Shown: in pieces, positions 16,812-25,916 of the stretch | How the letters are laid out: the number at the start of each line of letters is the position of its first letter | How positions within the stretch are numbered: position 1 is the first letter of the stretch | From: Alphaproteobacteria bacterium | Lineage (GTDB): Bacteria; Pseudomonadota; Alphaproteobacteria; Reyranellales; Reyranellaceae | NCBI GenBank assembly: GCA_016869975.1 | Contig: VGCZ01000015.1 | Span: 1 to 64,000, forward strand | Length of the DNA: 64,000 nt | Direction of reading: 5' to 3' | Position numbers and translations under genes: made by a program | The notes under the pieces: model-generated | Database searches by the model: none | Seen by the model: the letters and a program-made list of their open reading frames with translations, nothing else | What the model was told of the DNA's origin: nothing

Positions 16812-17983
16812 GCCACTTGCTCCATCGCGCGCGCCACGGCCACCAGTGTCGCGTCGGCGCCGCGCGCGCCGAGGATCGACAGGCCGATCGATGCGCCATC
16901 GACCGTCGCACCGGGGATGCTGACCTGCGGATGGCCGGCCAGCCCGCCATGCGCGCACAGGCAGGTGATGCGATCGCGCAGCGGATCGAGCGTCGCCAGC
17001 GGCAGGCCGCGCTTGGGCGCGGAGAAGGGCGTGGTTGGCATGCACAGGATGGTATCCGGCGGCAGCAGGTGGCGCAGCCTTCCGCGTACCTCCTGGCGCA
17101 TCAGGCTGGCCCAGCCGCGTTCGCTCTCGGGGATCATCGAGCCCAGCACCAGGCCGCGTGCGACGTTGAAGGCGAAGCGCGGGTTATCGCGATCGACCCA
17201 GGCCTTGAAGGTCTGCCACGCCTCGGCCGGCTGCAGGGTGCGCTGCGCGCGCGCCCAGACCGACAGCCCCTGCGGCGCCAGCAAGACCTCGCTCGGCGCG
17301 CCGATGAGTTGGGCGAGGCGGCGCACCATCGGCCGCAAGGCCTCGGCCGCATCGGGATCGGCGAAGCCGAAGGCGTCGGTGGCGATCAGCAGCTTTGACG
17401 GCAACGCGGTCGGAATCGTCTCGCCCAACATCACCGCGGAGACACGGGCGAAGGTCGCCGCATCGCGCGCGAACCAACCGGTCGTGTCGGAGGTCGGCGC
17501 CTGCGGCAGCATGCCGGTGAGATCGAGCCGGCCATGCGTCGGGCGGATGCCATGGAGGCCGCAGAAGCTCGACGGTACGCGCACCGAGCCGCCGGTGTCA
17601 GTGCCCAACGCCGTATCGCACAGGCCGGCGGCGACGGCGGCGGCCGAGCCCGAGGACGAGCCGCCGGGCACGCGGTCGGGCGCGGCGCTGTTGATCGGCG
17701 TGCCGTCGAATTCGTTCTCGCCCAGGATGCCCAGCGACACCTCGTCGGTGATGGTCTTGCCGATCAGTTCGGCGCCGGCGTCGAGCAGGGTCTGGACCGC
17801 CCACGCGTTGCGCGTCGGCACCGGGTTGAACGCTGCCCAATCCGGGTTGCCGCCGCCGGTGGGGTGGCCCGCGACGTCGAACAGGTCCTTCGCGGCGAAG
17901 CTTAGACCGGAGAGGGGGCCGCTGGGCTTGCCGGCGATCCGCACGGATGTGCCCACCACGAAGGCGTTGACGGTATCGCGCAC
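16808..17983 (-). CDS. Amidase (AtzE-like, amidase signature family)
   Basis: This 391-residue, rather short, amidase has Lys32 in AAKDLFDVAGH, cis-Ser109 in PGGSSSGSA and the nucleophile Ser133 in GTDTGGSVRVP. The start is the GTG at 17983, placed seven bases after GGAGGAG; upstream ATG codons lack a binding site. Together with the overlapping AtzH-like gene it resembles the AtzE-AtzH arrangement that cleaves carboxylated urea or biuret intermediates. No atzD, atzG or atzF gene is nearby, so a cyanuric acid role is not supported and the substrate is open. Confidence 0.87.
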   Translation of the reverse strand: MRDTVNAFVVGTSVRIAGKPSGPLSGLSFAAKDLFDVAGHPTGGGNPDWAAFNPVPTRNAWAVQTLLDAGAELIGKTITDEVSLGILGENEFDGTPINSAAPDRVPGGSSSGSAAAVAAGLCDTALGTDTGGSVRVPSSFCGLHGIRPTHGRLDLTGMLPQAPTSDTTGWFARDAATFARVSAVMLGETIPTALPSKLLIATDAFGFADPDAAEALRPMVRRLAQLIGAPSEVLLAPQGLSVWARAQRTLQPAEAWQTFKAWVDRDNPRFAFNVARGLVLGSMIPESERGWASLMRQEVRGRLRHLLPPDTILCMPTTPFSAPKRGLPLATLDPLRDRITCLCAHGGLAGHPQVSIPGATVDGASIGLSILGARGADATLVAVARAMEQVA

Positions 17984-18100
17984 GAGAATTCTCCTCCGCG
18001 GCTCGGCCGACGATCGCGCCGACCCAGCCATTCGAGATAGGCCATGGTGCGTCGCATTCGGCGGGCGGACAACTGTGCGATGTCTCGCCAGGAGGGTGCC

Positions 18101-19057
18101 GTGCGTCGTCGGTCGTTCGCAGCGGGGTTGGGGTCGATCGTTTGGGCGTCGTCGGCGCGTGCCGACACCTGGCCATCGAAGCCGGTCCGCGTCGTCGTGC
18201 CGTTCGCGCCCGGCGGCTCGGGCGACATCACCGCGCGGCTGATCGGCAGATACATGGAGGAGCAGACCGGCCAGTCCTTCATCGTCGACAACCGGCCCGG
18301 CGCCAACGGCATCATCGGCACCATGAACGTGCGGCAGGCGGCGGCCGACGGCTACACGCTGCTGCTGGCGACGACGACGGTGCTGGGCGCGAATCTCGCG
18401 CTCTACAAGAGCCTGCCCTATGACCCGCGCACCGACTTCCAGCTCGTCGGCACCTTCGGCTCGGGAGGTACGCTGCTGGTGGTGCCGCAGGACTCGCCCT
18501 TCAAGACGCTGCAGGACCTACTGGCCTATGCCAAGGCCAACCCGGGCAAGCTGTTCTATGGCCACTTCAACTCCTCGTCACTGGTGCCGGCCGAGCTGAT
18601 GGCGGATTGCACCAAGCTGTCGTGGACGGGCGTGGCCTACAAGCAGGTCGGCAACGCCACGTCGGACCTGCTGGGCGGCCAGATCCAGTTCGTCTTCATC
18701 GACAACACGGCGGCGCATGCGCTGCTGAGCGCCGGCAAGCTGCGCGTGCTGGCGGTGACGCGGCCCCAGCGCGACGCGACACGACCAGACGTGCCGGCGA
18801 TGTCGGAGATGTGCGCCGGCTTCGAGGTCACCGGCTATCTCGGCATCGCCGTGCGCACTGGTACGCCTCAGGAGATCGCGCGGCGTCTGAACCAGCTCGT
18901 CAACGACGGCATCTTCTCGCCTGAAATGAACAAGCGGCTCGCCGAGTTCGGCACCGTACCCGAACGCCTGACCCTGGAGCAGGCCGCCGCCGTGCAGAAG
19001 ATCCAGGCGGAGAAGTGGATCGCCTACGTGAAGATCGCGAAGATCGAGCCCCAGTGA
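18101..19057 (+). CDS. Bug-family (TctC-like) solute-binding protein
   Basis: This 318-residue protein has a short RR-containing signal peptide (MRRRSFAAGLG) and the Bug hallmarks: KPVRVVVPFAPGG, VDNRPGANGIIGT and the repeated AKANPGK. Such periplasmic proteins bind carboxylates or amides for tripartite tricarboxylate transporters, but many stand without transporter genes, as here. The GTG at 18101 follows AGGAGG at the right spacing; longer starts are unsupported. It is divergent from the amidase pair over 117 bases and may capture their substrate. Confidence 0.92.
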   Translation: MRRRSFAAGLGSIVWASSARADTWPSKPVRVVVPFAPGGSGDITARLIGRYMEEQTGQSFIVDNRPGANGIIGTMNVRQAAADGYTLLLATTTVLGANLALYKSLPYDPRTDFQLVGTFGSGGTLLVVPQDSPFKTLQDLLAYAKANPGKLFYGHFNSSSLVPAELMADCTKLSWTGVAYKQVGNATSDLLGGQIQFVFIDNTAAHALLSAGKLRVLAVTRPQRDATRPDVPAMSEMCAGFEVTGYLGIAVRTGTPQEIARRLNQLVNDGIFSPEMNKRLAEFGTVPERLTLEQAAAVQKIQAEKWIAYVKIAKIEPQ

Positions 19058-19064
19058 CCACCTC

Positions 19065-19159
19065 GTCGTCCTGAGCGCAGCGAAGGACCTCGCGGTATAG
19101 CGGCCATCTACGTCTGATCGGACTACCGCGAGATCCTTCGCTGCGCTCAGGATGACGAC
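19065..19159. repeat. Palindromic repeat, family 1 (long copy)
   Basis: The left arm starts GTCGTCCTGAGCGCAGCGAA and the right arm ends CTGCGCTCAGGATGACGAC, with CCGCGAG/CTCGCGG extending the stem. It fills the convergent gap between the Bug gene and the molybdoenzyme gene and may end transcription from both sides. Confidence 0.85.
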
Positions 19160-21484
19160 CTATTCCGCCGCCACCTTTGGCGCGCGAGGTATGAAGCGCG
19201 GCAGGTCGTGCGCCGTGACCGCCGGCGCCTCGCCATCGTAGCGCTCGACCTCGACAAGGCAGGTCTGCGCCGAGCAGCCCTGCGACAGCTGGGACGCGCC
19301 GATGTCGCGGGTGAGCGCGTTGGGGTTGCCGTGCTTTTCCAGCGGCCGGTTGGCGCCGCCGCCCGCCGGGTCGAACCAGGCGCCGGTCGACAGCCGCACG
19401 ACGCCGGCGCGGATACGCTCACTGACCTTGGCGGCGGCGAGGCAGGCGCCGCGCTCGTTGAACACGCGCACCAGATCGCCGTCGGCGATGCCGCGCGTCT
19501 TCGCGTCGGCGGCGCTGATGGTGATCGGCTGGCGGCCCTTGATCTTGGTCGCGGCGCTGTGCGGGCTGTGGTCGAGCTGGCTGTGCAGCTTGTCGGTCGG
19601 CTGGTCCGACAGCATGTGCAGCGGGTAGCGCCCGGCTTGCGCACCACCCAGCCACTCCGCCGGTTCCATCCACACCGGATGACCGGGGCAATCCTCGTAG
19701 CGGAACGAGGCGATGCGCTCGGAGAAGATCTCGATCTTGCCCGAGGGCGTCTTCAACGGATGATTGGCCGGATCCTCGCGGAACTTTGCCAGCATGATCG
19801 GCCGCTCGCCGGTATCCGGCACTGTGGCGAGGCCGGCCTGCCAGAAATCGTCGAAGGACGGCAAGTCGATCCCGATCTTCGCCGAACGCTCGCGACTCTC
19901 GCCGTAGAGCCGGCGCAGCCAGCCCATGGTGTCGAGGCCCTCGGTGTAACGCTCCTTCGCGCCCAGTCGTTCGGCGATGGCGCTGTAGATCGCGAAATCG
20001 TCGCGCGCCTCGCCCTCCGGCCCCTTCACCGCCTTCATGGCGATGATGTGCTTCTCGCGCGTCGCGGAGCCGATGTCGTCGCGCTCCAGCGAGGTCGTCG
20101 CCGGCAGCACGATGTCGGCCATCTTCGCCGCCGCCGTCCAGAACTGCTCGTTGACGACGACGGTCTGTGGTTTGCGCCAGGCCAGCTTCAGGCGGTTGAG
20201 GTCCTGATGGTGATGGAACGGATTGCCGCCGGCCCACATCACCAGCTTGATGTCGGGATAGGTGTGCGTGCCACCGTTGTACTGGAACGTCGCGCCGGGG
20301 TTCAGCAGCATGTCGGCGATGCGCGCGACCGGGATGAACGCCTTCACCGCATTGTCGCCCTGCGGAAGGGTGGCGCCGGGGATCCGCGCGTGCGGGCTGC
20401 CCATCAGGTTCGCCGCGCCATAGCCGGTGCCGAAGCCGCCGCCGGGCAGGCCGATCTGGCCCAGCATGCAGGCGAGCGCGATCAGTGCCCAGAAGGGCTG
20501 CTCGCCGTGATGCGAGCGTTGCAGCGACCAGGCGATGTTGAGCATCGAGCGGCTGGCCGCCAGCTCGCGCGCCAGCGCGGCGATGCGCGCCTCGGGCACG
20601 CCGGTGATCGCCGCCGCCCACGCGGGCGTCTTGGCGACGCCGTCGATCTCGCCGGTGAGATACGGCACATAGCGCTCGAAGCCGACGCAGCAGCGCGCCA
20701 GAAAGGCGGCGTCGTGCAGCCCCTCGGTGAAGACGACATAGGCCATCGCCAGCAGCATGGCGGTGTCGGTGTTGGGGCGGATGGCGATCCACTCATCCTC
20801 GCCGCCGGTGTCGAGATCGTCGGCCGTCGGCGTGATGTTGACGAAGCGCGTGCCCGAAGCGCGCATGCGGCGCAGGCCGTCGCGGATGCGATGCTCGCTG
20901 GGGCCGCCGGCGTTGACCTGCGCGTTCTTGTGCGGAACGCCGCCAAAGGTCACGAACAGCCTGGTGTGCTCGGCCATCACGTCCCAGCTGGTGTGGCTGG
21001 CGAACAGCTCGTCCATCGACATCACGACATGCGGCAACAATACGCGCGCCGCGCCGAGGCTGTAGGAATCGACGTGTCGGACATAGCCGCCGACGCTGTT
21101 CAGGAAGCGGTGGATGTGGCTTTGCGCGTGGTGGAAGCGGCCGGCGCTCGACCAGCCATAGGAGCCGCCGAAGATCGCCGTGTTGCCATGCGCCTTGCGC
21201 ACGCGATCGATCTCGCGCGCGACGAGATCGGACGCTTCGTCCCAGCCGACCTCGACGAACGGCTCCTCGCCGCGCAGCGCGCTGCGGACGCCGGGACCGC
21301 CCTCGAGCCAACTCTTGCGCACGGCGGGACGGCGTACACGCAGTCGCGCGACCTCGGGCGACAGCATGTGCAGGCCGATCGGCGAAGGATCGGGATCCTC
21401 GCGGAACGGCTTGAGCGCCGTGGCGCGCCCGTTCACCATCTCGACTTCGTAGACGCCCCAATGAGTCGAGGTCAGAACCGTCAC
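19160..21484 (-). CDS. DMSO-reductase family molybdoenzyme (biotin sulfoxide/TMAO reductase-like)
   Basis: This 774-residue molybdopterin guanine dinucleotide enzyme lacks N-terminal iron-sulfur cysteines, as in BisC and TorA. The Mo ligand is probably Ser in the motif FGGSYGWSSAGRFHHA, and the cofactor-binding C-terminal domain includes HMLSDQPTDKLHSQ. There is no signal peptide, so it acts in the cytoplasm, unlike TorA. The likely role is reduction of an S- or N-oxide, or a hydroxylation-type reaction. It is the last gene of an operon of five (24577 to 19160) and starts three bases after an SDR gene. Confidence 0.88.
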   Translation of the reverse strand: MTVLTSTHWGVYEVEMVNGRATALKPFREDPDPSPIGLHMLSPEVARLRVRRPAVRKSWLEGGPGVRSALRGEEPFVEVGWDEASDLVAREIDRVRKAHGNTAIFGGSYGWSSAGRFHHAQSHIHRFLNSVGGYVRHVDSYSLGAARVLLPHVVMSMDELFASHTSWDVMAEHTRLFVTFGGVPHKNAQVNAGGPSEHRIRDGLRRMRASGTRFVNITPTADDLDTGGEDEWIAIRPNTDTAMLLAMAYVVFTEGLHDAAFLARCCVGFERYVPYLTGEIDGVAKTPAWAAAITGVPEARIAALARELAASRSMLNIAWSLQRSHHGEQPFWALIALACMLGQIGLPGGGFGTGYGAANLMGSPHARIPGATLPQGDNAVKAFIPVARIADMLLNPGATFQYNGGTHTYPDIKLVMWAGGNPFHHHQDLNRLKLAWRKPQTVVVNEQFWTAAAKMADIVLPATTSLERDDIGSATREKHIIAMKAVKGPEGEARDDFAIYSAIAERLGAKERYTEGLDTMGWLRRLYGESRERSAKIGIDLPSFDDFWQAGLATVPDTGERPIMLAKFREDPANHPLKTPSGKIEIFSERIASFRYEDCPGHPVWMEPAEWLGGAQAGRYPLHMLSDQPTDKLHSQLDHSPHSAATKIKGRQPITISAADAKTRGIADGDLVRVFNERGACLAAAKVSERIRAGVVRLSTGAWFDPAGGGANRPLEKHGNPNALTRDIGASQLSQGCSAQTCLVEVERYDGEAPAVTAHDLPRFIPRAPKVAAE

Positions 21485-21487
21485 GCC

Positions 21488-22294
21488 TTACTCCCGCACC
21501 AGGTTCAGCAGCGCGCCGCCATCGACCGGCAGCGCCACGCCGGTGATGAAATTGGCCTCGTCGGAGGCCAGGAACAAGGCGGCGTTGGCGACGTCCCAGC
21601 CGGTGCCCATCTTGGCGCGCAACGGCACGCGCGAATCGCGCTCGGCGGCGATCTCGGCGCGACTGCGGTTGGTCTTGCGCGCGCGTGTATCGACCGCCAT
21701 CGGCGTGTCCATCAGGCCGGGCAGGATGCAGTTGGCGCGCACGCCGAAGGGCGCGTTCTGGATCGCCAGCTGCTCGGTGAAGGCGATCATCGCCGCCTTC
21801 GAGGTCTTGTAGGCGACATAGGGGTAGTTCGAGCCCGACGCCACCGAGGAGATCTGGATGATCACGCCCGATTTTTGCTCACGCATGATCGGCAGCACGT
21901 GCTTGCAGGCGATGACCGCGCCGCGCAAATTGATCGCGGTGACTCGGTCGAAGGCTTCCTCTGTGATCTCCGTCGGTGGCGCGTCGCCGCCGGCGATGGA
22001 GACGCCGACGTTGTAGTGCAGGATGTCGATGCGGCCCCAGCGGCGCATGGCGTCCTTCACCATGCCCTCGAGCGACGCTTCCTTGAGCACGTCGGCCTCG
22101 AAGGCCGCGGCGTGGCCGCTCTGCTTCTCGATCAGGTCCACCGTCTCCTGCGCCGAGGCGAGGTCGCGGTCGACGCACAGCACGCGCGCGCCTTCCTGGG
22201 CGAAGCGGATGGCGGTGGCACGGCCATTGCCCATGCCCTCGCCGGGACTCTGGCCGGCGCCGACGACGATGGCGATCTTGCCACTCAGACGCAT
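21488..22294 (-). CDS. SDR-family oxidoreductase
   Basis: This 268-residue short-chain dehydrogenase has the N-terminal glycine motif VGAGQSPGEGMGNG for NAD(P) binding and the catalytic Tyr and Lys in YVAYKTSK, with Ser in QISSVASG. The Gly-rich loop is longer than the classical TGxxxGxG. Substrate unknown. It lies in the five-gene operon between the CMD protein and the molybdoenzyme. A GAGGAG site precedes the ATG. Confidence 0.9.
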   Translation of the reverse strand: MRLSGKIAIVVGAGQSPGEGMGNGRATAIRFAQEGARVLCVDRDLASAQETVDLIEKQSGHAAAFEADVLKEASLEGMVKDAMRRWGRIDILHYNVGVSIAGGDAPPTEITEEAFDRVTAINLRGAVIACKHVLPIMREQKSGVIIQISSVASGSNYPYVAYKTSKAAMIAFTEQLAIQNAPFGVRANCILPGLMDTPMAVDTRARKTNRSRAEIAAERDSRVPLRAKMGTGWDVANAALFLASDEANFITGVALPVDGGALLNLVRE

Positions 22295-22309
22295 GATGCT
22301 CTCCTCGTC

Positions 22310-22861
22310 TCAGGCCTTCGGCAGCGGGAACTCGTCGAGGTATTTCTGGTACTCGGGCTCGACGTCGATCTGCATCGCGCCGAGGAAGCGCACCACGCCG
22401 TTGTAGAAGGCGATGGTGATCATCAGGTCGACGATGTGCTCCTCGCTCAGCGCTTTCTTCAGCTCGGCGAAGGTGGCGTCGGACACTTCCATCTTCACGC
22501 TCATCTCGCGCGCCGTGCGCAGCACGGTCTTGGCCAGTGGCTCGAGATTGTTTGGTTTGCCCTCGGTATCGGCGATCAGCGCCCTGATGTCGTCCTTGGT
22601 GACGCCGAAATCGTAGCCGATCTTGATGTGGTGCGAATACTCATAGGGCGCGCGCGCGAGGTAGCCGACCTGCAGGATGGCGAGCTCGCGCAGGCGGCCG
22701 TCGAGCTTGCTGCCGAAGCGGATGTAGCGACCCAGGGTACCGAAGGCGCGCGCGCCATCGGGGCTGTAGCTCAGGATGCGATAGAGCGCGATGTCGCGCT
22801 TCAGCAGATCCTTGTCTGCCGGCTTCAGGTCGTCGGGCGTGAGATAGGGCAGGCGGGCCAT
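22310..22861 (-). CDS. Carboxymuconolactone decarboxylase-family protein
   Basis: This 183-residue alpha-helical protein has the AhpD/CMD signature region LAILQVGYLARAPYEYSHHIKIG. The CxxC of peroxidase-type members is absent, so decarboxylase-like or unknown chemistry is more likely. The start at 22861 (MARLPYLTP) follows AGAGGAG; an ATG eleven codons upstream is possible but weaker. It sits between two SDR genes in the operon. Confidence 0.87.
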   Translation of the reverse strand: MARLPYLTPDDLKPADKDLLKRDIALYRILSYSPDGARAFGTLGRYIRFGSKLDGRLRELAILQVGYLARAPYEYSHHIKIGYDFGVTKDDIRALIADTEGKPNNLEPLAKTVLRTAREMSVKMEVSDATFAELKKALSEEHIVDLMITIAFYNGVVRFLGAMQIDVEPEYQKYLDEFPLPKA

Positions 22862-22909
22862 CGTGCGTGGTCTCCTCTCGTCATTCTCTGCCATCCCGAG
22901 CGCGGGGCA

Positions 22910-23713
22910 TCAGTGACCGTCGGATTCGCGCTCGGGCGCCACTAGCGTGACGCCGCCGTCGACCACCAATGTCTGGCCGGTGATGTAGCGCGCCTGGTCG
23001 GAGAGCAGGAAGCGCACGGCGTGGCCGATATCCCAGCCGGTGCCCTCGATCTTCAGCACCGAGGCGTTCTTGCGCTGCTCGCGCTGCTTGGGCGCCATGC
23101 CGTTGCGGATCACCATCGGCGTGTAGACCGGGCCGGGCGCCACGCAATTGACGCGGATGTTGTCGCGGCCGTGATCGACGGCCATCGCCTTGGTCAGCGC
23201 GATCACCGCGCCCTTGGACACGGAGTACGCGGTGAGCCCGCGTGGCCGCAGCGCGGAGATCGATGAGACGTTGACGATGGCGCCGCCGCCGGCCGTCCTG
23301 ATCATCGCCGGGATGGCGTACTTCGAGACCAGAAACATGGTCTCGACATTGACCTTCATCAGGTTGCGCCAGCTCTCCTGCGTCTCCTGCACGACGCTGC
23401 CGCGGCTGCCGATGCCGACGTTGTTGTCGAGCAGGTCGAGCCGGCCGAAGCGCGTCACTGTGGCCTCGATCAGCGCCTGGCACTCCGCCTCCGAGGTGAC
23501 GTCGGCGGCGCGGGCGTCGGCGCTGCCGCCCTCGTCGGCGATCATCCTGGCGGTGCGCTGGGCGAGCGCGATGTCGCGATCGACGACCATGACATGCGCG
23601 CCGGCGCGGCCCAGCAGGATCGAGGCCGCGCGGCCGTTGCCGATGCCGTCGCCTGCCGCGCCGCCACCGGAGACGATCGCGACCTTGCCTTTCAGGCCCA
23701 TGTCGTCGCTCAT
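22910..23713 (-). CDS. SDR-family oxidoreductase
   Basis: This 267-residue classical SDR has the NAD(P) motif SGGGAAGDGIGNG, NNVG, the catalytic Ser in NVSSISAL and the Tyr/Lys pair in AYSVSKGA. It is a paralogue of the SDR at 21488-22294 with the same extended glycine loop, suggesting related substrates. Start at 23713 is preceded by GGGAGG. It follows the lactonase-like gene after 12 bases. Confidence 0.92.
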   Translation of the reverse strand: MSDDMGLKGKVAIVSGGGAAGDGIGNGRAASILLGRAGAHVMVVDRDIALAQRTARMIADEGGSADARAADVTSEAECQALIEATVTRFGRLDLLDNNVGIGSRGSVVQETQESWRNLMKVNVETMFLVSKYAIPAMIRTAGGGAIVNVSSISALRPRGLTAYSVSKGAVIALTKAMAVDHGRDNIRVNCVAPGPVYTPMVIRNGMAPKQREQRKNASVLKIEGTGWDIGHAVRFLLSDQARYITGQTLVVDGGVTLVAPERESDGH

Positions 23714-23725
23714 CGCGTGTCCTCC

Positions 23726-24577
23726 CTATGGCAGGCCGGCGCCGGGTACATCGACGCGCATCGCCTCGATGCGGCCGGACTCAGCGGCGGCGACGTTGGG
23801 TCCGCTGGCGCTGTTGGTAACGACGTAGAGCGTGCGCCGATCGTCGCCGCCCAGCATGCAGGCATAGGCGCCGCGATCGACCAGCGGGATCGTGCGCTCG
23901 ACGCGCCCGCCCTCGAACACGCGTACGACGCGCCGGCCGCGCGGATCGGCGACCCAGATCGCGCCTTCGGCGTCGAGGCAGATGCCGTCGGGGAAGACGT
24001 CGCCGAATTGCGCCCAGGTGCGGCGGCTCGACAGCGTGCCGTCGGCCGCGATGTCGAACGCCGTCAACCGATTGCCGCGCGTCTCGCCGATCACCAGGGT
24101 GCGGCCATCGGGCGTGACGATGGTGCCGTTGGGAAAAGCGAGGTCGTCGGCGGCGCGCGTGACAGAGCCGTCGGGATCGACACGCACGACGCAGGTGCTT
24201 TTCGCGGCCTCGCCGCCGAACAGGTCGAAGCCGAAATTGCCGACATACGCGCGGCCCTTCGCGTCGACGACCATGTCATTGCAGGGGCCGACCGCGTGCG
24301 CCGACAAATCGGCATGCTCGATCAGCTTGCCGCCGACCAGCTTCATCAGCTTCTGATCGAGCATCGACACCACGAGCAGCATGCCGTCGGGCATCCAGCC
24401 CAGGCCGGAGGGCTGCCGGGGCACCGTCACCATAGTCTCGGTGCGGCCCGACGGGTCCATGGCGATCACGGCGTGAGTGTAGAAGTCGGAGAACCACAGC
24501 CGGCCGTCATGCCAGCGCGGGCCTTCGCCGAAGGTCAGGCCATCGAGAATCGTCTCCAGCGTGCCGGCGCCGGCCAT
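23726..24577 (-). CDS. SMP-30/gluconolactonase family protein
   Basis: This 283-residue beta-propeller protein shows the family metal-site sequences FGEGPRWHDG, PCNDMVVDAKG and PDGICLDAEGAIWVAD, where Glu, Asn and Asp bind a divalent metal. Members open lactones or act as phosphotriesterase-like enzymes. It is the first gene of the five-gene operon and has an AGGAGG site. A lactone-forming oxidation followed by ring opening is a reasonable guess for the pathway. Confidence 0.9.
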   Translation of the reverse strand: MAGAGTLETILDGLTFGEGPRWHDGRLWFSDFYTHAVIAMDPSGRTETMVTVPRQPSGLGWMPDGMLLVVSMLDQKLMKLVGGKLIEHADLSAHAVGPCNDMVVDAKGRAYVGNFGFDLFGGEAAKSTCVVRVDPDGSVTRAADDLAFPNGTIVTPDGRTLVIGETRGNRLTAFDIAADGTLSSRRTWAQFGDVFPDGICLDAEGAIWVADPRGRRVVRVFEGGRVERTIPLVDRGAYACMLGGDDRRTLYVVTNSASGPNVAAAESGRIEAMRVDVPGAGLP

Positions 24578-24774
24578 GCGCTTCCTCCTCGCGCCGCGAG
24601 CCGGCGTCGTGTCGCGGCGGAGGTTAGGGGGCCGGCGGCTTCATCGGCAAGCGGGCGCGGCGCAAGGGTGGCGTGCGCTTCGAACGCAAACGGCGCCGAC
24701 CTGGCCATCGGCATGGCCCTGTCGACGCCGTTGTGATGCCAGAGCCGGCCGCAGGAGCGGCGCGGCCGAATGGA
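24578..24774. other. Intergenic region, nothing recognised
   Basis: These 197 bases lie upstream of the lactonase operon and downstream of the HU gene. They must hold the operon promoter, but no clear -10/-35 pair, operator or hairpin with a T run stands out. Confidence 0.4.
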
Positions 24775-25086
24775 TCAGATGGCTTCCTTGAGATCCTTGG
24801 CGACGCGGAAGGCGACCTTCTTCGACGCCTTGATCTTGATCGCCTCGCCGGTCGCCGGGTTGCGGCCCATGCGGGCGGCGCGGCGGCGGACCTGCAGGAT
24901 GCCCAGGCCGGTGATGCGCACCTTGTTGCCCTTCTTGAGGTGCTTGACCGTGAGCTGCACGAACTCGTCAAACAGGCCGGCGACGGCCTTCTTCGGCATG
25001 TCGCTCTTCTCGGCGAGCTCGGCGATCATCTTCGACAGCGGGACGGTCGGGGCGGTCGGAGCCTTGGCGGGAGCCTTGTCGCTCAT
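24775..25086 (-). CDS. HU-family DNA-binding protein
   Basis: This 103-residue protein has the HU/IHF fold: helices around AELAEKSDMPKKAVAGLFDE, then GLGILQVRRRAARMGRNPATGE, the beta-arm that grips the DNA minor groove. An Ala/Pro/Lys-rich N-terminal extension (APAKAPTAPTVPLSK) of about 15 residues is added to the usual 90. It follows GAGG at the start 25086. It probably acts as an architectural nucleoid protein. Confidence 0.92.
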   Translation of the reverse strand: MSDKAPAKAPTAPTVPLSKMIAELAEKSDMPKKAVAGLFDEFVQLTVKHLKKGNKVRITGLGILQVRRRAARMGRNPATGEAIKIKASKKVAFRVAKDLKEAI

Positions 25087-25264
25087 GTTGAATCCTCGGT
25101 TGTTTGTTGTGCACCCGTGTCCGGAGGGGGCAGCGGGAGGCACAAATTACACCGTTTTTCCGCGCTCGCCCACGCCGAACATGGGTTTTTTCGTGATTTT
25201 CCGGGGTTTTTTCACAGGCTGGTGCGTTTCAGGCCCGAAAATCGGGGCTTTTCCACCGCGGTGC
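25087..25264. promoter_or_regulatory. AT-richer intergenic region upstream of HU
   Basis: This 178-base gap between greB and the HU gene contains several runs of six T on the plus strand (A runs read from the HU side) and a GGCCCGA-AAA-TCGGGGC hairpin followed by TTTT near 25231-25255. The hairpin could end greB transcription; the A tracts are probably part of the HU promoter. No exact promoter can be placed. Confidence 0.35.
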
Positions 25265-25834
25265 TCAGTCGGCCGTACCGGGATAAGCGATGCTGAGCAC
25301 CTCGATCTGCTCGACGCCGTGTGGCGTGCGCACCGCCACCGTGTCGCCGACGCGGGCTTTCAGCAGCGCGCGCGCCACCGGCGAGACCCAGCTCACGCGG
25401 CCGGCGCTCGAGTCGACCTCGTCGACGCCGACGATGGTGATGGTGTGCTCCTCGTCGCGCATGGTGGCATAGCCGACCGTGGCGCCGAAGAACACCTGGT
25501 CGCGCCTGACCTGCCGCGCCGGGTCGACGACCTCGGCGCTCTCCAGGCGCTTGCCGAGGAAGCGCAGGCGGCGGTCGATCTCGCGCAGCCGGCGCTTGCC
25601 GTAGAGATAGTCGCCATTCTCCGAGCGATCACCGTTGGCCGCGGCCCACGACACCACCTTCACCACCTCCGGCCGCTCGACGCGCACCAGCCGCTCGCGC
25701 TCCTCGCGCAAGGCGGCGAAGCCCCGCGGCGTGATGTAGTTCTTGGTGCCTGCCGGCAGCGCCGGCGCGACGTCTTCGTTGGCGCCATCGTCGTCGACGC
25801 CGCCAGCGTCTTCCTTCATGAACGCCTTGCTCAT
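25265..25834 (-). CDS. greB: Transcription elongation factor GreB
   Basis: This 189-residue protein has an N-terminal coiled coil (YITPRGFAALREERERLVRV, then NGDRSENGDYLYGKRRLREI) with acidic tip residues and the C-terminal FKBP-like domain (ISWVSP-like VSWVSPVARALL). It restarts backtracked RNA polymerase by stimulating transcript cleavage. The GKRRLREIDRRLRFL segment is more typical of GreB than of GreA. The start at 25834 follows GGAGG; about 30 acidic residues precede the Gre domain. Confidence 0.93.
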   Translation of the reverse strand: MSKAFMKEDAGGVDDDGANEDVAPALPAGTKNYITPRGFAALREERERLVRVERPEVVKVVSWAAANGDRSENGDYLYGKRRLREIDRRLRFLGKRLESAEVVDPARQVRRDQVFFGATVGYATMRDEEHTITIVGVDEVDSSAGRVSWVSPVARALLKARVGDTVAVRTPHGVEQIEVLSIAYPGTAD

Positions 25835-25916
25835 GGCCTGCCTCCGCGGCCCGGCCCCATAACGCACGACGCGGCCCATGGGGCCGCGTCGCCGAAGAAA
25901 GCCGGACGGACTTGGA

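Noticed and set aside
16410-17983. Cyanuric acid degradation operon
   Set aside because: Only AtzE/AtzH-like genes are present; atzD, atzG and atzF are missing.
19208-22945. Very long open frame on the plus strand opposite the molybdoenzyme operon
   Set aside because: It is antisense to four recognised genes, has Arg/His/Ala-rich low-complexity content, and no family similarity; such frames arise from GC-rich codon use.
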